A stretch of DNA of 64,000 nt from Euonymus europaeus. Its lineage: Eukaryota; Streptophyta; Magnoliopsida; Celastrales; Celastraceae. The stretch lies in assembly GCA_963580455.1 (NCBI GenBank), contig OY756969.1, forward strand, positions 22,974,760 through 23,038,759. Direction: 5' to 3'. The translations under genes were made by a program, and so were the position numbers. Under the pieces are notes generated by a model. The model searched no databases. It was not told where the DNA came from and worked only from the letters and a program-made list of their open reading frames with translations. Shown piece by piece: positions 25,201 to 35,759 of this stretch. Position 1 is the first letter of the stretch, and the number at the start of each line of letters is the position of its first letter.

Positions 25201-26761
25201 TACAACCCCCATTCATAAATTTTCTGGCCTCCATTGCTGAAATTATCGGGGTGCACCTCACTCTTGAATTAGCCCTAAACTCCAATGATTCTCCATCTGC
25301 AAGCTTCATAGTTACTTTCTTACCTTTGCAATCGATGGTGGCGTCGTACCTTACAAGCCAATCCATTCCCAGTATTACTTCAAACTCCTGTAGACCCAGC
25401 ACTACTAGCTCTGCTGGCAAGGTCTTTTCAACTATTTGAACAGGGCAATCTCGTACTATTTGACTAGTCTCCATTATATCACCAGAAGGTAAAGCGACTG
25501 AATACCCTATAGTTAAGTTTTCTGGTATCACGCCTAATTTTTTAACTAATGATCGTGCTATAAATGAATGAGTAGCACCAGAATCAATCAAAGTATATGC
25601 GATAAGTCCATGGATAGAGGTGTTACCGCTTATTGCTGCAGCATCTTCCTGATCAGCCTGTTCTTGTGTCATTGCGAAGACCCTGGCTGGCGCCTTCTTC
25701 TGGTCTGTCTGGCGTTTTGGACACTCCCTAGCATAATGCCCCTTTTCTTTGCACCAGTAGCACGTGTTGGAACCCTCAAGACATTCTCCAGTGTGGGCCT
25801 TGTTGCACTTAGGACACATTGGCCTACCATCCGCTTTAGTCTTCACCACATTAGTAGTTGTTGCCCCCGCCACAATTTTTGATCTCTTACTGCTCTCTGG
25901 GTTGGTGCTTCGCTCGGTAGAATTCCATGGTCTAGTCGACTTACCAAGAGTTCCTGTCTTTACCGTCTGCCTCTGTCTCTGAATATCTTTCACAATATCC
26001 TTCTGATCCTCCTCGGCCATCATTGCCTTGTCCACAATGTCTTCATATGTGGTTGCAGTAGACATCCTTACCATACTCCTAATTCTGGGATTCAGCGCCC
26101 TGAGGAAATGGTCCTTTTTAAGCTCAGAGCTCTCGGCGAGAAATGGAACAAACCTGCACCCTTGCTCAAACTTCCGAACCAGTTCCACCACTGTTAGGCC
26201 TCCTTGCTTAAGTTCCAGAAACTCCTTAACCTTCCTGTCCTTCACATCCTTAGGAAAGTACTTGGCGTCAAACATTCCCTTGAACCTTTCCCATGAAATG
26301 GTAGCTACAGGCACGGCAAGCTTGGCCCCGTCCCACCAGTCGTGAGCATGCAACGTCATCATAAATGAAGCGCACTGTACCTTCTCAGCATCTTCTAACT
26401 TCAAGTGTTCAAATAAGGTCTCCAGCGAGCGGATCCATTCCTCTGCCACTAAGGGGTCGGTGCCCCCTGAAAATTCTTTTGGGTTGAGCTTACGAAACCT
26501 TTCAATGACATCCATCCGTTGGGGCGGACGATGTTGCACTTCGGTCAACCTTCGCATTTGTTCAGCATGTTGTTGCTGTTGTTGTTGCATCATGTCCAGC
26601 ATGCGAGCCATCACATCTGGGTTCCCAAATTCATTGTTTCTTGGTGCTGCAACCCCTCGTTGTTCTTCATTCGCCACTCCACGTTCGTCACCATTCCTTT
26701 CCTGTTCCTCGCCATTTCTCCTAACAAACCCGCTGCGATTCATGCTGCTGTTCACATGCAT
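22238..26761 (-). CDS. Gag-Pol polyprotein of a Ty3/gypsy chromovirus (1507 aa, intact)
   Basis: It encodes the capsid and all enzymes for reverse transcription and integration in one frame, with no frameshift or internal stop. In order there is a Gln run at 59-64 and a gag capsid domain about 86-250. The first zinc knuckle is a short form (C316, C319, H323, C327); the second is CX2CX4HX4C (C334, C337, H342, C347). Protease has the DSG motif at 393-395. Reverse transcriptase (about 580-770) has D666 and FIDD at 728-731. RNase H has D877, E914, D939 and D982. The integrase has a zinc finger (H1089, H1095, C1125, C1128) and a D1158, D1219, E1255 core with 35 residues between the last two. A GPF motif lies at 1398-1400, and a chromodomain-like tail at about 1454-1507 includes W1482 and W1492. 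All catalytic residues are present. The TAA stop lies 26 bp from the polypurine tract. Methionine 7 is an alternative start. Confidence 0.97.
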   Translation of the reverse strand: MHVNSSMNRSGFVRRNGEEQERNGDERGVANEEQRGVAAPRNNEFGNPDVMARMLDMMQQQQQQHAEQMRRLTEVQHRPPQRMDVIERFRKLNPKEFSGGTDPLVAEEWIRSLETLFEHLKLEDAEKVQCASFMMTLHAHDWWDGAKLAVPVATISWERFKGMFDAKYFPKDVKDRKVKEFLELKQGGLTVVELVRKFEQGCRFVPFLAESSELKKDHFLRALNPRIRSMVRMSTATTYEDIVDKAMMAEEDQKDIVKDIQRQRQTVKTGTLGKSTRPWNSTERSTNPESSKRSKIVAGATTTNVVKTKADGRPMCPKCNKAHTGECLEGSNTCYWCKEKGHYARECPKRQTDQKKAPARVFAMTQEQADQEDAAAISGNTSIHGLIAYTLIDSGATHSFIARSLVKKLGVIPENLTIGYSVALPSGDIMETSQIVRDCPVQIVEKTLPAELVVLGLQEFEVILGMDWLVRYDATIDCKGKKVTMKLADGESLEFRANSRVRCTPIISAMEARKFMNGGCIGYLASVVTTKNESVSKVEDIDVVRDFPEVFPDNLSTLPPDREINFEIETEQGVNPVSRAPYRMAPTELKELKDQLEDLLGKGFIRPSCSPWGAPVLFVKKKDGSLRLCIDYRELNRVTIKNKYPLPRIDDLFDQLQGATVFSKIDLQSGYHQLRVKAEDVKKTAFRTRYGHYEFLVMPFGLTNAPAAFMDLMGRVFKEYIDRFIVVFIDDILIYSRSVGEHEEHLRITLQVLKDNQLYAKLKKCDFWMRQVAFLGHVVSEEGILVDPNKIDAFVDWPTPRNVTKVRSFLGIAGYYRRFVKNFAKIATPLTSLTKKNTKFLWDERCEGSFQELKKRLVTAPVLTVPDEKSGFVVYSDASKHGLGCVLMQNGRVIAYASRQLKEYERNYPTHDLELAAVVFAIKIWRHYLYGEKCEIYTDHKSLKYLFTQKELNMRQRRWLELVKDYDCVINYHAGKANVVADALSRKATLASQVVQPTILRDLQKLEVEIVPRGQTSGLAAMSVQPTLMERIKEKQLCDEGLIKQKEKIEAGKITEFTIDAVSGMKYRGRVCVPNDVEMREKILTEAHHTPYSIHPGSTKMYRDLKLHYWWPGMKRHVAEFVAKCLTCQQIKAEHQSPSGTLQSLEIPRWKWEHITMDFVSGLPKSEKGNNSIWVIVDRLTKSAHFLGVKTTYSMNQYADLYVKEIVKLHGIPTSIVSDRDSRFTSKFWGSFHGAMGTKLEFSTAFHPEGDGQSERVIQILEDMLRACVMDWSAKWEHYLPLVEFSYNNSYQASIGMAPYEALYGRKCRSPIHWDEVGERRFLEGQKIGPEVIQETRDVVEKVRARIKTAQSRQKSYADRRRKELEFEVGSHVFLKVAPMKGVMRFGKKGKLSPRYIGPFEILDRVGVRAYRLALPPSLAGVHNVFHVSMLRKYIEDSSHVLSYEPLELTPELTYEEEPVRILLREVKQLRNKEIALVKVLWRNQKFEEATWEREEDMKAKYPALFR

Positions 26762-27131
26762 TCCATGTATTATTCATTCATTACATCGGTGGTTGCTACT
26801 GCTTACACATTCACATTCTACCTTACTTTTAGCATCGCACATCATATTAACACAACTATTTAATCTGTCAGTTTGTGTTCATTTTAATTGCGCGCACAAC
26901 AGAAAAGAAAAGAAAAGAAAATAATAAGATACTAAAATAGAACAGAATAAGGCTAAATAATTAAGTAAAGGTAACAATAAGTTCATACGAAATTTTATTC
27001 AAAACTTAAATTCTCAATAGATATTGTCGATAAGGATCATACAACTCAATGATCCATCACTCCTCTCTCTCCACTTTATTTTCTCCCTAATAAAACCAAT
27101 GGTGACTCCCTAATTAACTCTCTTACTAACT

Positions 27132-27497
27132 TCATATGCCTGACATCACTACTTGTTGCGACTTCTGTTGATAATAGGCCTTATACATGCACACCAGTGC
27201 CCTAACCGGATCGATATCTCCTTGTGGTTGGTTCTTAAGGCTTTTCCACATAAACCTTAGAATGATGCTCTCTCCTATAGTCAGTTTGCTTATTAGCAGC
27301 CTTACTTTAGTCTCTGCAGGTAATATATAGTCACCCTCGAGAGATGATAACACTCCTGCTAAATATTCCACATAACGCTCAGTTGACCATCGTGGTTCTC
27401 TCTTCAATTCGTAGAATTTCTTTGGTCCTTTCTGCATGCACCTACCTCTCAATACTTTCCGTATTTTCCCTATATTCTCCATCTCTACCTGAACCAT
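27132..27497 (-). CDS. Small unidentified ORF in the leader, upstream of gag (121 aa)
   Basis: This open frame lies between the primer-binding site and gag on the coding strand, ending about 370 bp before the gag start. I do not recognise the product. The predicted protein is basic and mixed hydrophobic, with Arg/Lys-rich stretches at the N-terminus (residues 10-33) and an aromatic- and leucine-containing middle. No zinc finger, signal peptide or membrane segment is evident. Extra ORFs upstream of gag are known in other plant Ty3/gypsy elements (Ogre ORF1), but I cannot show homology. It could be a real accessory protein, a decayed captured fragment, or a chance frame of modest length. Confidence 0.35.
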   Translation of the reverse strand: MVQVEMENIGKIRKVLRGRCMQKGPKKFYELKREPRWSTERYVEYLAGVLSSLEGDYILPAETKVRLLISKLTIGESIILRFMWKSLKNQPQGDIDPVRALVCMYKAYYQQKSQQVVMSGI

Positions 27498-27512
27498 GTG
27501 TAACCGATACTA

Positions 27513-27548
27513 CCGTCAAATTTTTTTTTTTTTTTTTTTTCCGTCAAA
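27513..27548. repeat. T20 tract flanked by 8-bp direct repeats CCGTCAAA
   Basis: CCGTCAAA at 27513-27520 and again at 27541-27548 bracket exactly 20 T residues. On the element's coding strand this is A20 between two copies of TTTGACGG, about 23 bp upstream of the small leader ORF. The arrangement resembles a target-site duplication around a poly(A)-only retroposition, though slippage plus duplication could also produce it. Confidence 0.75.
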
Positions 27549-27803
27549 CCCCTCACCAAACCTTAACAATTAAATACATAAACTGAGAAACAAGGTATAT
27601 AAATATATATCTTATCTATATTCATGCACACTTACATACTTAAATAACATTAACATACTCATAAGGAAAGCACTTTACATCCAACTATATTTACCTGTTG
27701 ATGGTCGTGTCGATCCTCGATGCTCATGTAACCTTCATACTCTGTATATATATATAATTTTACTTATTTACCAATTATGTTACTTTGTTATGAAGAATCG
27801 TGC

Positions 27804-27814
27804 CTCTGATACCA
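27804..27814 (-). other. Primer-binding site, initiator Met tRNA
   Basis: On the minus strand, two bases inside the 5' LTR, the sequence is TGGTATCAGAG. This is complementary to the 3' end of plant initiator methionine tRNA (CTCTGATACCA), the usual primer of plant Ty3/gypsy elements. The match continues imperfectly beyond it (GCACGATTC versus CCAGGTTTC, from memory of the tRNA). Confidence 0.9.
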
Positions 27815-28417
27815 ACTGTAACACCCCATATACTAAATAACCAATTTCCCAACCTAAAAATCCAATGTTAATACAAAGATTGCCAATTACAATCATTAAC
27901 CTAAATAAATACCTAGTACAAATTCCCAAGCGACAATTCAAGAGAAATTTATTAATAATAATAGAATATCCCTTCCATAGTTATAAAAATATTATCAGTC
28001 TTACTAGATCATTCATGCACCAAGTTCAATGCCAACTAAAGAGTACTAGTCTTGCGAGCAATCGCTTATTTGAGAAATACCGAAATAACTAATCTTTAAT
28101 CATATTATACTTTGCGTAACCCCATGAATTAACCTTCCGTCAATGCCTTCTTCGTTACATGAGCACCTTCACTGAGGATTTCCGACATCACCATCAACAA
28201 CCAAATCAGCGTATTCATCATCACCTGCATTACGGAACATAATGAGCCAAAGCCCAGCAAGTAACATTTTATGCATGAATGCGCATGATTTCTTTAGGAA
28301 CAAAACTTCAATCATTAAAACTTTTAACCAGTACTAGGGCCCTCTAACTCTAGCATACTGCTACAGAGCAACCGGTTGGGATTTCCTCTCATTATCCTTC
28401 CATAGGACACCTTTCTG

Positions 28418-28425
28418 TATTTATA
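28418..28425 (-). promoter_or_regulatory. Candidate TATA box in the 5' LTR
   Basis: The minus strand reads GTATAAATACAG, a consensus plant TATA box. Transcription would start near 28390, giving a U3 of about 1.2 kb and an R-U5 of about 0.57 kb. The same sequence is at 21005-21012 in the other LTR. An A/T-rich alternative (TATAAAAAA, minus strand, 29336-29344) would give a much shorter U3. The choice is an inference. Confidence 0.5.
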
Positions 28426-28863
28426 CTTTATTCCTCTCCCTTCGTTCCAATTTCATGAGCCCTCACAATAACATTTCCAGTACACCCTCCCTGTAGCAGT
28501 TATACTAGGTTTATAAAACATGTTTCTCCATTTGGTGAACCTTACAATATGAAATGTTATGTCATGCACAGTTTCCAATACTTCATAATAATTCAATAAA
28601 TCTCAACACATACACATTCTCATAGAACCACATACTTTAGTAATTTATCATTCTCAGTCATCTCATACATGTACATATATCAACCAGTTCAATAACACAC
28701 AAATTCCGTAATACAGTTGAAACGTTACTTACCTTATCGCGCTTTCTTAAATCCCAATAAAATCAACAATGTAACTTAGCCCTGAAATCCATGATCAAAC
28801 TTATTTACATCAATATTTATATCATTAATATTATTTTATTAAACTTTTATTTAGTTGGGTCAA

Positions 28864-28895
28864 ACTGGGCAGACCGGTCAACGGGTCTGCCCAGT
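28864..28895. repeat. 12-bp inverted repeat (hairpin) in 5' LTR
   Basis: This is an exact counterpart of the hairpin at 21451-21482, with arms 28864-28875 and 28884-28895. If transcription starts near 28390 it is in U3 DNA. If it starts near 29310 it would be in the RNA leader and could fold there. Confidence 0.8.
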
Positions 28896-29610
28896 ACCAA
28901 CCCGTTAGTCCGACCCGGCTGGGTCTGCCCTCACTGCAATGGGTCAACAGACCCGTTTACTGGTCGAGACCGAGTCACGCCCGTCCCGGGCGCGGTGGTC
29001 CTCACCACCGGCCCAGAATGAAAGCCGGGGGTAGGACGAGTTGAGCGCCGTCCTCATTTACCTGAGTAGCCGTCAGAATCTGGCGGAAACAGCTCTGGAA
29101 CTTCACGGCAGCCGTAACTTCTCCCCTCCGATCGACGACCTTAAGCCACTCCGATGGATCCGAAAATCCTACCGTCGCACTCCTCTCCTCGAGCCGGTCC
29201 TTCTCGTGCAACCCTCGCCGTCGTTCGTCGCCTTTGCCGGAAAGTGCACTTCCGTCGCCACCCTTCTCTCTCTCTCTCCCTTAACTCTGGTGCTAGGTTT
29301 TCTCGACTTCCGTGCTCTCTTATATTATTTTAACATTTTTTATACCAATTTACAATTATATCCTTTATCTTGTGTATTAATCCCCATATACTACTACTGT
29401 AATTTGCAGCATTAACATTTCCTTTACATTATTAATAATTCCGATTACATTCCCAAAACCCCAATTTAATTATATTTGTTAATTTCACATCTCATGTGTT
29501 TTTACGCTTGTAATAACTACCGGCTATCTTCACACTACCGTAAATAATCCTTATAATTACTACCCCCATTAACTGAACATGCATGCTAGTTACGAACCCG
29601 GTGTGTTACA

Positions 29611-29615
29611 CTCCG
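29611..29615 (+). repeat. Right target-site duplication CTCCG
   Basis: This is an exact copy of the five bases at 20399-20403. Together they show that the element inserted as a unit, and that neither edge has been rearranged since. Confidence 0.95.
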
Positions 29616-32600
29616 AGTTCTGAATTCGGTGATTTTTAGCTTGATTTCACACTACTTTTCGAGCTCTACAATTCTGGCATTTCGGTTTTTGATTTCAGAA
29701 CTCGTGGCAAGTAGGTCTCGTTTCACCTAGTTAGCCGCGAATTGTGGTTTCTTTACGTAAACGGTTTTATGAATATTTGTTGACTCCGAGTTCTGAATTC
29801 GGTGATTTTTATCTTGATTTCACACTACTTTTAGGGCTCTAGAATCCTGGAGTTTCGGTTTTTGATTTCAAAACTCGTAGCTAGTAGGTCTTTTTTCACC
29901 TAGTTAGCCGCGAATTGTGGTTTTTTACGTAAACGGTTTTATGAATATCCGTTGACTCCGAGTTCTGAATTCGGTGATTTTTAGCTTGATTTCGCACTAC
30001 TTTTAGAGCTCTAGAATCCTGGCGTTTCGGTTTTTGATTTCAAAACTCGTGGCTAGTAGGTCTCGTTTCACCTAGTTAGCCGCGAATTGTGGTTTTTTAC
30101 GTAAACGGTTTTATGAATATCCGATGACTCCGAGTTCTGAATTCGGTGATTTTTAGCTTGATTTCACACTACTTTTCGAGCTCTACAATCCTTACGTTTC
30201 GATTTTTGATTTCAGAACTCGTGGCTGGTAGGTCTCGTTTCACCTAGTTAGGCGCGAATTGTGGTTTCTTTACGTAAACGGTTTTATGAATATCCGTTGA
30301 CTCCAAGTTCTGAATTCGGTGACTTTTTGCTTGATTTCACACTATTTTTCGATCTCTACAATCCTTACGTTTCGATTTTTGATTTCAGAACTCGTGGCTG
30401 GTAGGTCTCGTTTCACCTAGTTAGGCGCGAATTGTGGTTTCTTTACGTAAACGGTTTTATGAATATCCGTTGACTCCAAGTTCTGAATTCGGTGACTTTT
30501 TGCTTGATTTCACACAACTTTTCGAGCTCTACAATCCTGGCGTGTCGTTTTTTTATTTCAGAACTCGTGGCGAGTAGGTGTCGTTTTACCAAGTTAGGCG
30601 CGAATTGTGGTTTCTTTACGTAAACGGTTTTATGAATATCCGTTGACTCCGAGTTCTGAATTCGGTGATTTTTTGCTTGATTTCACACTACTTTTCGAGC
30701 TCTACAATCCTGGTGTGTCGGTTTTTTATATCAGAACTCGTGGCGAGTAGGTGTCGTTTCACCTAGTTAGGCGCGAATTGTGGTTTCTTTACGTAAACGG
30801 TTTTATGAATATCCGATGACTCCGAGATCTGAATTCGGTGATTTTTAGCTTGATTTCACACTACTTTTCAAGCTCTACAATCCTGGCATTTCGGTTTTTA
30901 ATTTCAGAACTCGTGGCTAGTAGGTCTCGTTTCACCTAGCTAGCCGCGAATTTTTGTTTCTTTACGTAAACGGTTTTATGAATATTTCTTGACTCCGACT
31001 TCTGAATTCGTTGATTTTTAGCTTGATTTCACACTACTTTTAGATCTCTACAATCCTGGCATTTCGATTTTTGATTTCAGAACTCGTGGCTAGTAGGTCT
31101 CGTTTCACCTAGTTAGGCGCGAATTGTAGTTTCTTTACGTAAACGGTTTTATGAATATCCGTTGACTCCGAGTTCTGAATTCGGTGATTTTTATCTTGAT
31201 TTCACACTACTTTTCAAGCTCTACAATCCTGGCGTTTCGGTTTTTGATTTCAGAACTCGTGGCTAGTAGGTCTCGTTTCACCTAGTTAGCCGCGAATTGT
31301 GGTTTCTTTACGTAAACGGTTTTATGAATATTTGTTGACTCCGAGTTCTGAATTCGTTGATTTTTAGCTTGATTTCACACTACTTTTCGATCTCTACAAT
31401 CCTGGCATTTCGGTTTTTGATTTCAGAACTCGTGGCTAGTAGGTGTCGTTTCACCTAGTTAGGCGCTAATTTTGGTTTCTTTACGTAAACGGTTTTATGG
31501 ATATCCGATGACTCCGAGTTCTGAATTCGATGATTTTTAGCTTGATTTCACACTACTTTTCGAGCTCTACAATCCTGGCATTTCGGTTTTTGATTTCAGA
31601 ACTCGTGGCTAGTAGGTCTCATTTCACCTAGTAAGCCGAGAAATGTGGTTTCTTTACGTAAACGGTTTTATGAATATCCGTTGACTTCGAGTTCTGAATT
31701 CGGTGATTTTTAACTTGATTTCACACTACTTTTTGATCTCTACAATCCTGGAGTTTCGGTTTTTGATTTCAGAACTCGTGGCTAGTAGGTCTCGTTTCAC
31801 CTAGTTAGCCGCGAATTGTGGTTTCTTTAGGTAAATTGTTTTATGAATATTTGTTGACTCCGAGTTCTGAATTCGGTGATTTTTAGTTTGATTTCACACT
31901 AATTTTCGATCTCTACAATCCTGGCATTTCGGTTTTTTATTTCAGAACTCGTGGCTAGTAGGTCTCTTTTCACCTAGTTAGGCGCGAAATGTGGTTTTTT
32001 ACGTAAACGGTTTTATGAATATCCGTTGACTCCGAGTTCTGAATTCGTTGATTTTTAGCTTGATTTCACACTACTTTTCGAGCTCTACAATCCTGGTGTG
32101 TCGGTTTTTGATTTCAGAACTCGTGGCTAGTAGGTGTCGTTTCACCTAGTTAGGCGCGAATTATGGTTTCTTTACGTAAACGGTTTTATGAATATCCGAT
32201 GACTCTGAGTTCTGAATTCGGTGATTTTTATCTTGATTTCACACTACTTTTCGAGCTCTACAATCCTGGTCTTTCGGTTTTTGATTTCAGAACTCGTGGC
32301 TAGTAGGTCTCATTTCACCTAGTTAGCCGTGAATTGTGGTTGCTTTACGTAAATTGTTTTATGAATATTTGTTGACTCCGAGTTCTGAATTCGGTGATTT
32401 TTAGCTTGATATCACACTACTTTTCGATCTCTACAATCCTGGAGTTTCAGTTTTTGATTTCAGAACTCGTGGCTAGTAGGTCTCGTTTCACCTAGTTAGG
32501 CGCGAAATGTGGTTTTTTACGTAAACGGTTTTATGAATATCTGTTGACTCCGAGTTCTGAATTCGGTGATTTTTAGCTTGATTTCACACTACTTTTAGAG

Positions 32601-33399
32601 CTCTAGAATACTGGCATTTCGGTTTTTGATTTCAAAACTTGTGGCTAGTAGGTCTCGTTTCACCTAGTTAGGCGCGAAATGTGGTTTTTTACGTAAACGG
32701 TTTTATGAATATCTGTTGACTCCGAGTTCTGAATTCGGTGATTTTTAGCTTGATTTCACACTACTTTTAGAGCTCTAGAATACTGGCATTTCGGTTTTTG
32801 ATTTCAAAACTTGTGGCTAGTAGGTCTCGTTTTACCTAGTTAGCCGCGAATTGTGGTTTTTTACGTAAACGGTTTTATGAATTTCCGTTGACTCCGAGTT
32901 TTGAATTCAGTGATTTTTAGCTTGATTTCACACTACTTTTCGATCTCTACAATCCTGGCGTTTCGGTTTTTGATTTCAGAACTCGTGGCTAGTAGGTCTC
33001 GTTTCACCTAGTTAGCCGCGAATTGTGGTTTTTTACGTAAACGGTTTTATGAATATCCGATGACTCCGAGTTCTGAATTCGGTGATTTTTAGCTTGACTT
33101 CACACTACTTTTCGAGCTCTACAATCCTAAAGTTTCGGTTTTTTATTTCAGAACTCGTGGCTAGTAGGTCTCGTTTCACCTAGTTAGCCGCGAATTGTGG
33201 TTTCTTTACGTAAACGGTTTTATGAATATCCGTTGACTCCGAGTTCTGAATTCGGTGATTTTTAGCTTGATTTCATACTACTTTTCGATCTCTAAAATCT
33301 TGGCGTTTCGGTTTTTGATTTCAGAACTCGTGGCTAGTGGGTCTCGTTTCACCTAGTTAGGCGCGAAATGTGGTTTTTTGCGTAAACGGTTTTATGAAT

Positions 33400-34590
33400 A
33401 TCCGTTGACTCCGAGTTCTGAATTCGTTGATTTTTAGCTTGATTTCACACTACTTTTCGAGCTCTAAAATCCTGGTGTATCGGTTTTTGATTTCAGAACT
33501 CGTGGCTAGTAGGTGTCGTTTCACCTAGTTAGGCGCGAATTGTAGTTTCTTTACATAAACGGTTTTATGAATATCCGATGACTCTGAGTTCTGTATTCGG
33601 TGATTTTTATCTTGATTTCACACTACTTTTCGAGCTCTACAATCCTGGTCTTTCGGTTTTTGATTTCAGAACTTGTGGCTAGTAGGTCTCATTTCACCTA
33701 GTTAGCCGCGAATTGTGGTTTCTTTACGTAAATTGTTTTATGAATATTTGTTGACTCCGAGTTCTGAATTCGGTGATTTTTAGCTTGATTTCACACTACT
33801 TTTTGATCTCTACAATCCTGGAGTGTCGGTTTTTGATTTCAGAACTCGTGGCTAGTAGGTCTCGTTTCACCTAGTTAGGCGCGAAATGTGGTTTTTTACG
33901 TAAACGGTTTTATGAATATCTGTTGACTCCGAGTTCTGAATTCGGTGATTTTTAGCTTGATTTCACACTACTTTTAGAGCTCTAGAATACTGGCATTTCG
34001 GTTTTTGATTTCAAAACTTGTGGCTAGTAGGTCTCGTTTCACCTAGTTAGCCGCGAATTGTGGTTTTTTACGTAAACAGTTTTATGAATATCCGTTGACT
34101 CCGAGTTTTGAATTTGGTGATTTTCAGCTTGATTTCACACTACTTTTCGAGCTCTACAATCCTGAAATTTCAGTTTTTGATTTCAGAACTCGTGGCTAGT
34201 AAGTCTCGTTTCACCTAGTTAGGCGCGAAATGTGGTTTCTTTACGTAAACGATTTTTAGAATATCCGTTGACTCCGAGTTCTGAATTCGGTGATTTTTAG
34301 CTTGATTTCACACTACTTTTAGAGCTCTAGAATACTGGCATTTCGGTTTTTGATTTCAAAACTTGTGGCTAGTAGGTCTCGTTTCATCTAGTTAGCCGCG
34401 AATTGTGGTTTTTTACGTAAACGGTTTTATGAATATCCGATGACTCTGAGTTCTGAATTCGGTGATTTTTATCTTGATTTCACACTACTTTTCGAGCTCT
34501 ACAATACTGGTCTTTCGGTTTTTGATTTCAGAACTCGTGGCTAGTAGGTCTCATTTCACCTAGTTAGCCGTGAATTGTGCTTTCTTTACG
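33400..34590 (+). repeat. 7-monomer higher-order repeat, copy A
   Basis: A series of seven distinct monomer classes ends with the diagnostic GTAAACGATTTTTAGAATATCC monomer followed by one with ACAATACTGGTC. The same ordered series occurs at about 35760-36960, 40233-41440 and 41441-42648. The GATTTTTAG landmark lies at about 34250, 36618, 39552, 41105 and 42313. Boundaries are approximate. Confidence 0.75.
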
Positions 34591-35589
34591 TAAACGGTTT
34601 TATGAATATCCGTTGACTCCGAGTTCTGAATTCGTTGATTTTTAGCTTGATTTCACACTACTTTTCGAGCTCTAAAATCCTGGTGTGTCGGTTTTTGATT
34701 TCAGAACTCGTGGCTAGTAGGTGTCATTTCACCTAGTTAGGCGCGAATTGTTGTTTCTTTACATAAACGGTTTTATGAATATCCGATGACTCTGAGTTCT
34801 GAATTCGGTGATTTTTATCTTGATTTCACACTACTTTTCGAGCTCTACAATCCTGGTCTTTCGGTTTTTGATTTCAGAACTTGTGGCTAGTAGGTCTCAT
34901 TTCACCTAGTTAGCCGCGAATTGTGGTTTCTTTACGTAAATTGTTTTATGAATATTTGTTGACTCCGAGTTCTGAATTCGGTGATTTTTAGCTTGATTTC
35001 ACACTACTTTTCGATCTCTACAATCCTGGAGTTTCGGTTTTTGATTTCAGAACTCGTGGCTAGTAGGTCTCGTTTCACCTAGTTAGGCGCGAAATGTGGT
35101 TTTTTACGTAAACGGTTTTATGAATATCTGTTGACTCCGAGTTCTGAATTCGGTGATTTTTAGCTTGATTTCACACTACTTTTAGAGCTCTAGAATACTG
35201 GCATTTCGGTTTTTGATTTCAAAACTTGTGGCTAGTAGGTCTCGTTTCACCTAGTTAGCCGCAAATTGTGGTTTTTTACGTAAACAGTTTTATGAATATC
35301 CGTTGACTCCGAGTTCTGAATTCGGTGATTTTTGGCTTGATTTCACACTACTTTTCGATCTCTACAATCCTGGCGTTTCGGTTTTTGATTTCAGAACTCG
35401 TGGCTAGTAGGTCTCGTTTCACCTAGTTAGCCGCGAATTGTGGTTTTTTACGTAAACGGTTTTATGAATATCCGATGACTCCGAGTTCTGAATTCGGTGA
35501 TTTTTAGCTGGACTTCACACTACTTTTCGAGCTCTACAATCCTAAAGTTTCGGTTTTTTATTTCAGAACTCGTGGCTAGTAGGTCTCGT

Positions 35590-35746
35590 TTCACCTAGTT
35601 AGCCACGAATTGTGGTTTCTTTACGTAAACGGTTTTATGAATATCCGTTGACTCCGAGTTCTGAATTCGGTGATTTTTAGCTTGATTTCATACTACTTTT
35701 CGATCTCTAAAATCTTGGCGTTTCGGTTTTTTGAATTGTGGTTTCT
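35590..35746 (+). repeat. Truncated satellite monomer (46-bp internal deletion)
   Basis: The monomer runs normally to TTGGCGTTTCGGTTTT and then jumps to TGAATTGTGGTTTC. It lacks the segment that normally holds the TTCAGAACTCG arm and the CCTAGTTAGCC junction. The spacing of the higher-order landmarks (34242 to 36611, 2369 bp) is 46 bp short of 14 monomers, confirming the size. Confidence 0.88.
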
Positions 35747-35759
35747 TTACGTAAACGGT

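Larger units (their letters stand above)
26762..27803 (-). other. Retrotransposon 5' leader between primer-binding site and gag
   Basis: This is about 1.04 kb of AT-rich transcribed leader. It holds the 121-codon unidentified frame (27132-27497), an (AAAAG)n run at about 26901-26921, a T20 tract at 27521-27540 flanked by 8-bp direct repeats, and short TA-dinucleotide runs near 27598-27612 and 27744-27757. The rest shows no recognisable feature. A packaging or dimerisation signal would be expected here in a functional element but cannot be pinpointed. Confidence 0.7.
20404..29610 (-). mobile_element. Complete Ty3/gypsy LTR retrotransposon, chromovirus (Tekay/Del-like)
   Basis: This 9207-bp element lies on the minus strand inside the satellite. 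In its own direction the order is: 5' LTR (27817-29610), primer-binding site (27804-27814), leader with a small ORF, one gag-pol frame (26761-22238), polypurine tract (22211-22199), 3' LTR (20404-22198). The order PR-RT-RNaseH-INT places it in Ty3/gypsy (Metaviridae). The GPF motif and a C-terminal chromodomain-like segment place it with plant chromoviruses. The LTR length, the single ORF and the tail motif resemble Tekay/Del more than CRM, Reina or Galadriel, but the lineage call is by recognition only. All parts needed for autonomy are visible and unbroken. The LTRs differ by about 12 substitutions and one indel (about 0.7%), so it is a recent insertion. Confidence 0.95.
27817..29610 (-). 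repeat. 5' LTR of the retrotransposon (1794 bp)
   Basis: On the plus strand it begins TGTAACACCCC and ends GGTGTGTTACA, so the ends carry the 8-bp inverted repeat TGTAACAC/GTGTTACA with TG...CA termini. It is next to the primer-binding site and is therefore the 5' LTR that would drive transcription toward lower coordinates. It matches 20404-22198 throughout. Differences seen by eye are mostly C/T or G/A transitions, for example at the GGTTGGG, CCGAGTC and GTCAGAATC words, plus a T6 versus T7 run near 29336. A GC-rich, CpG-rich stretch lies at about 28858-29250. Confidence 0.95.

Noticed and set aside
26901..26921. (AAAAG)n run in the leader as a regulatory element
   Set aside because: It is a short simple repeat in AT-rich sequence, with no support for function.
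22646..26924. Several plus-strand frames of 60-154 codons opposite gag-pol
   Set aside because: They are antisense shadows of the 1507-codon polyprotein. Their translations are low-complexity or Cys/Leu/Ser-rich without motifs.
27598..27757. TA-rich runs in the leader as a second promoter
   Set aside because: They are simple dinucleotide stretches, on the wrong side of the LTR promoter and with no start-site context.
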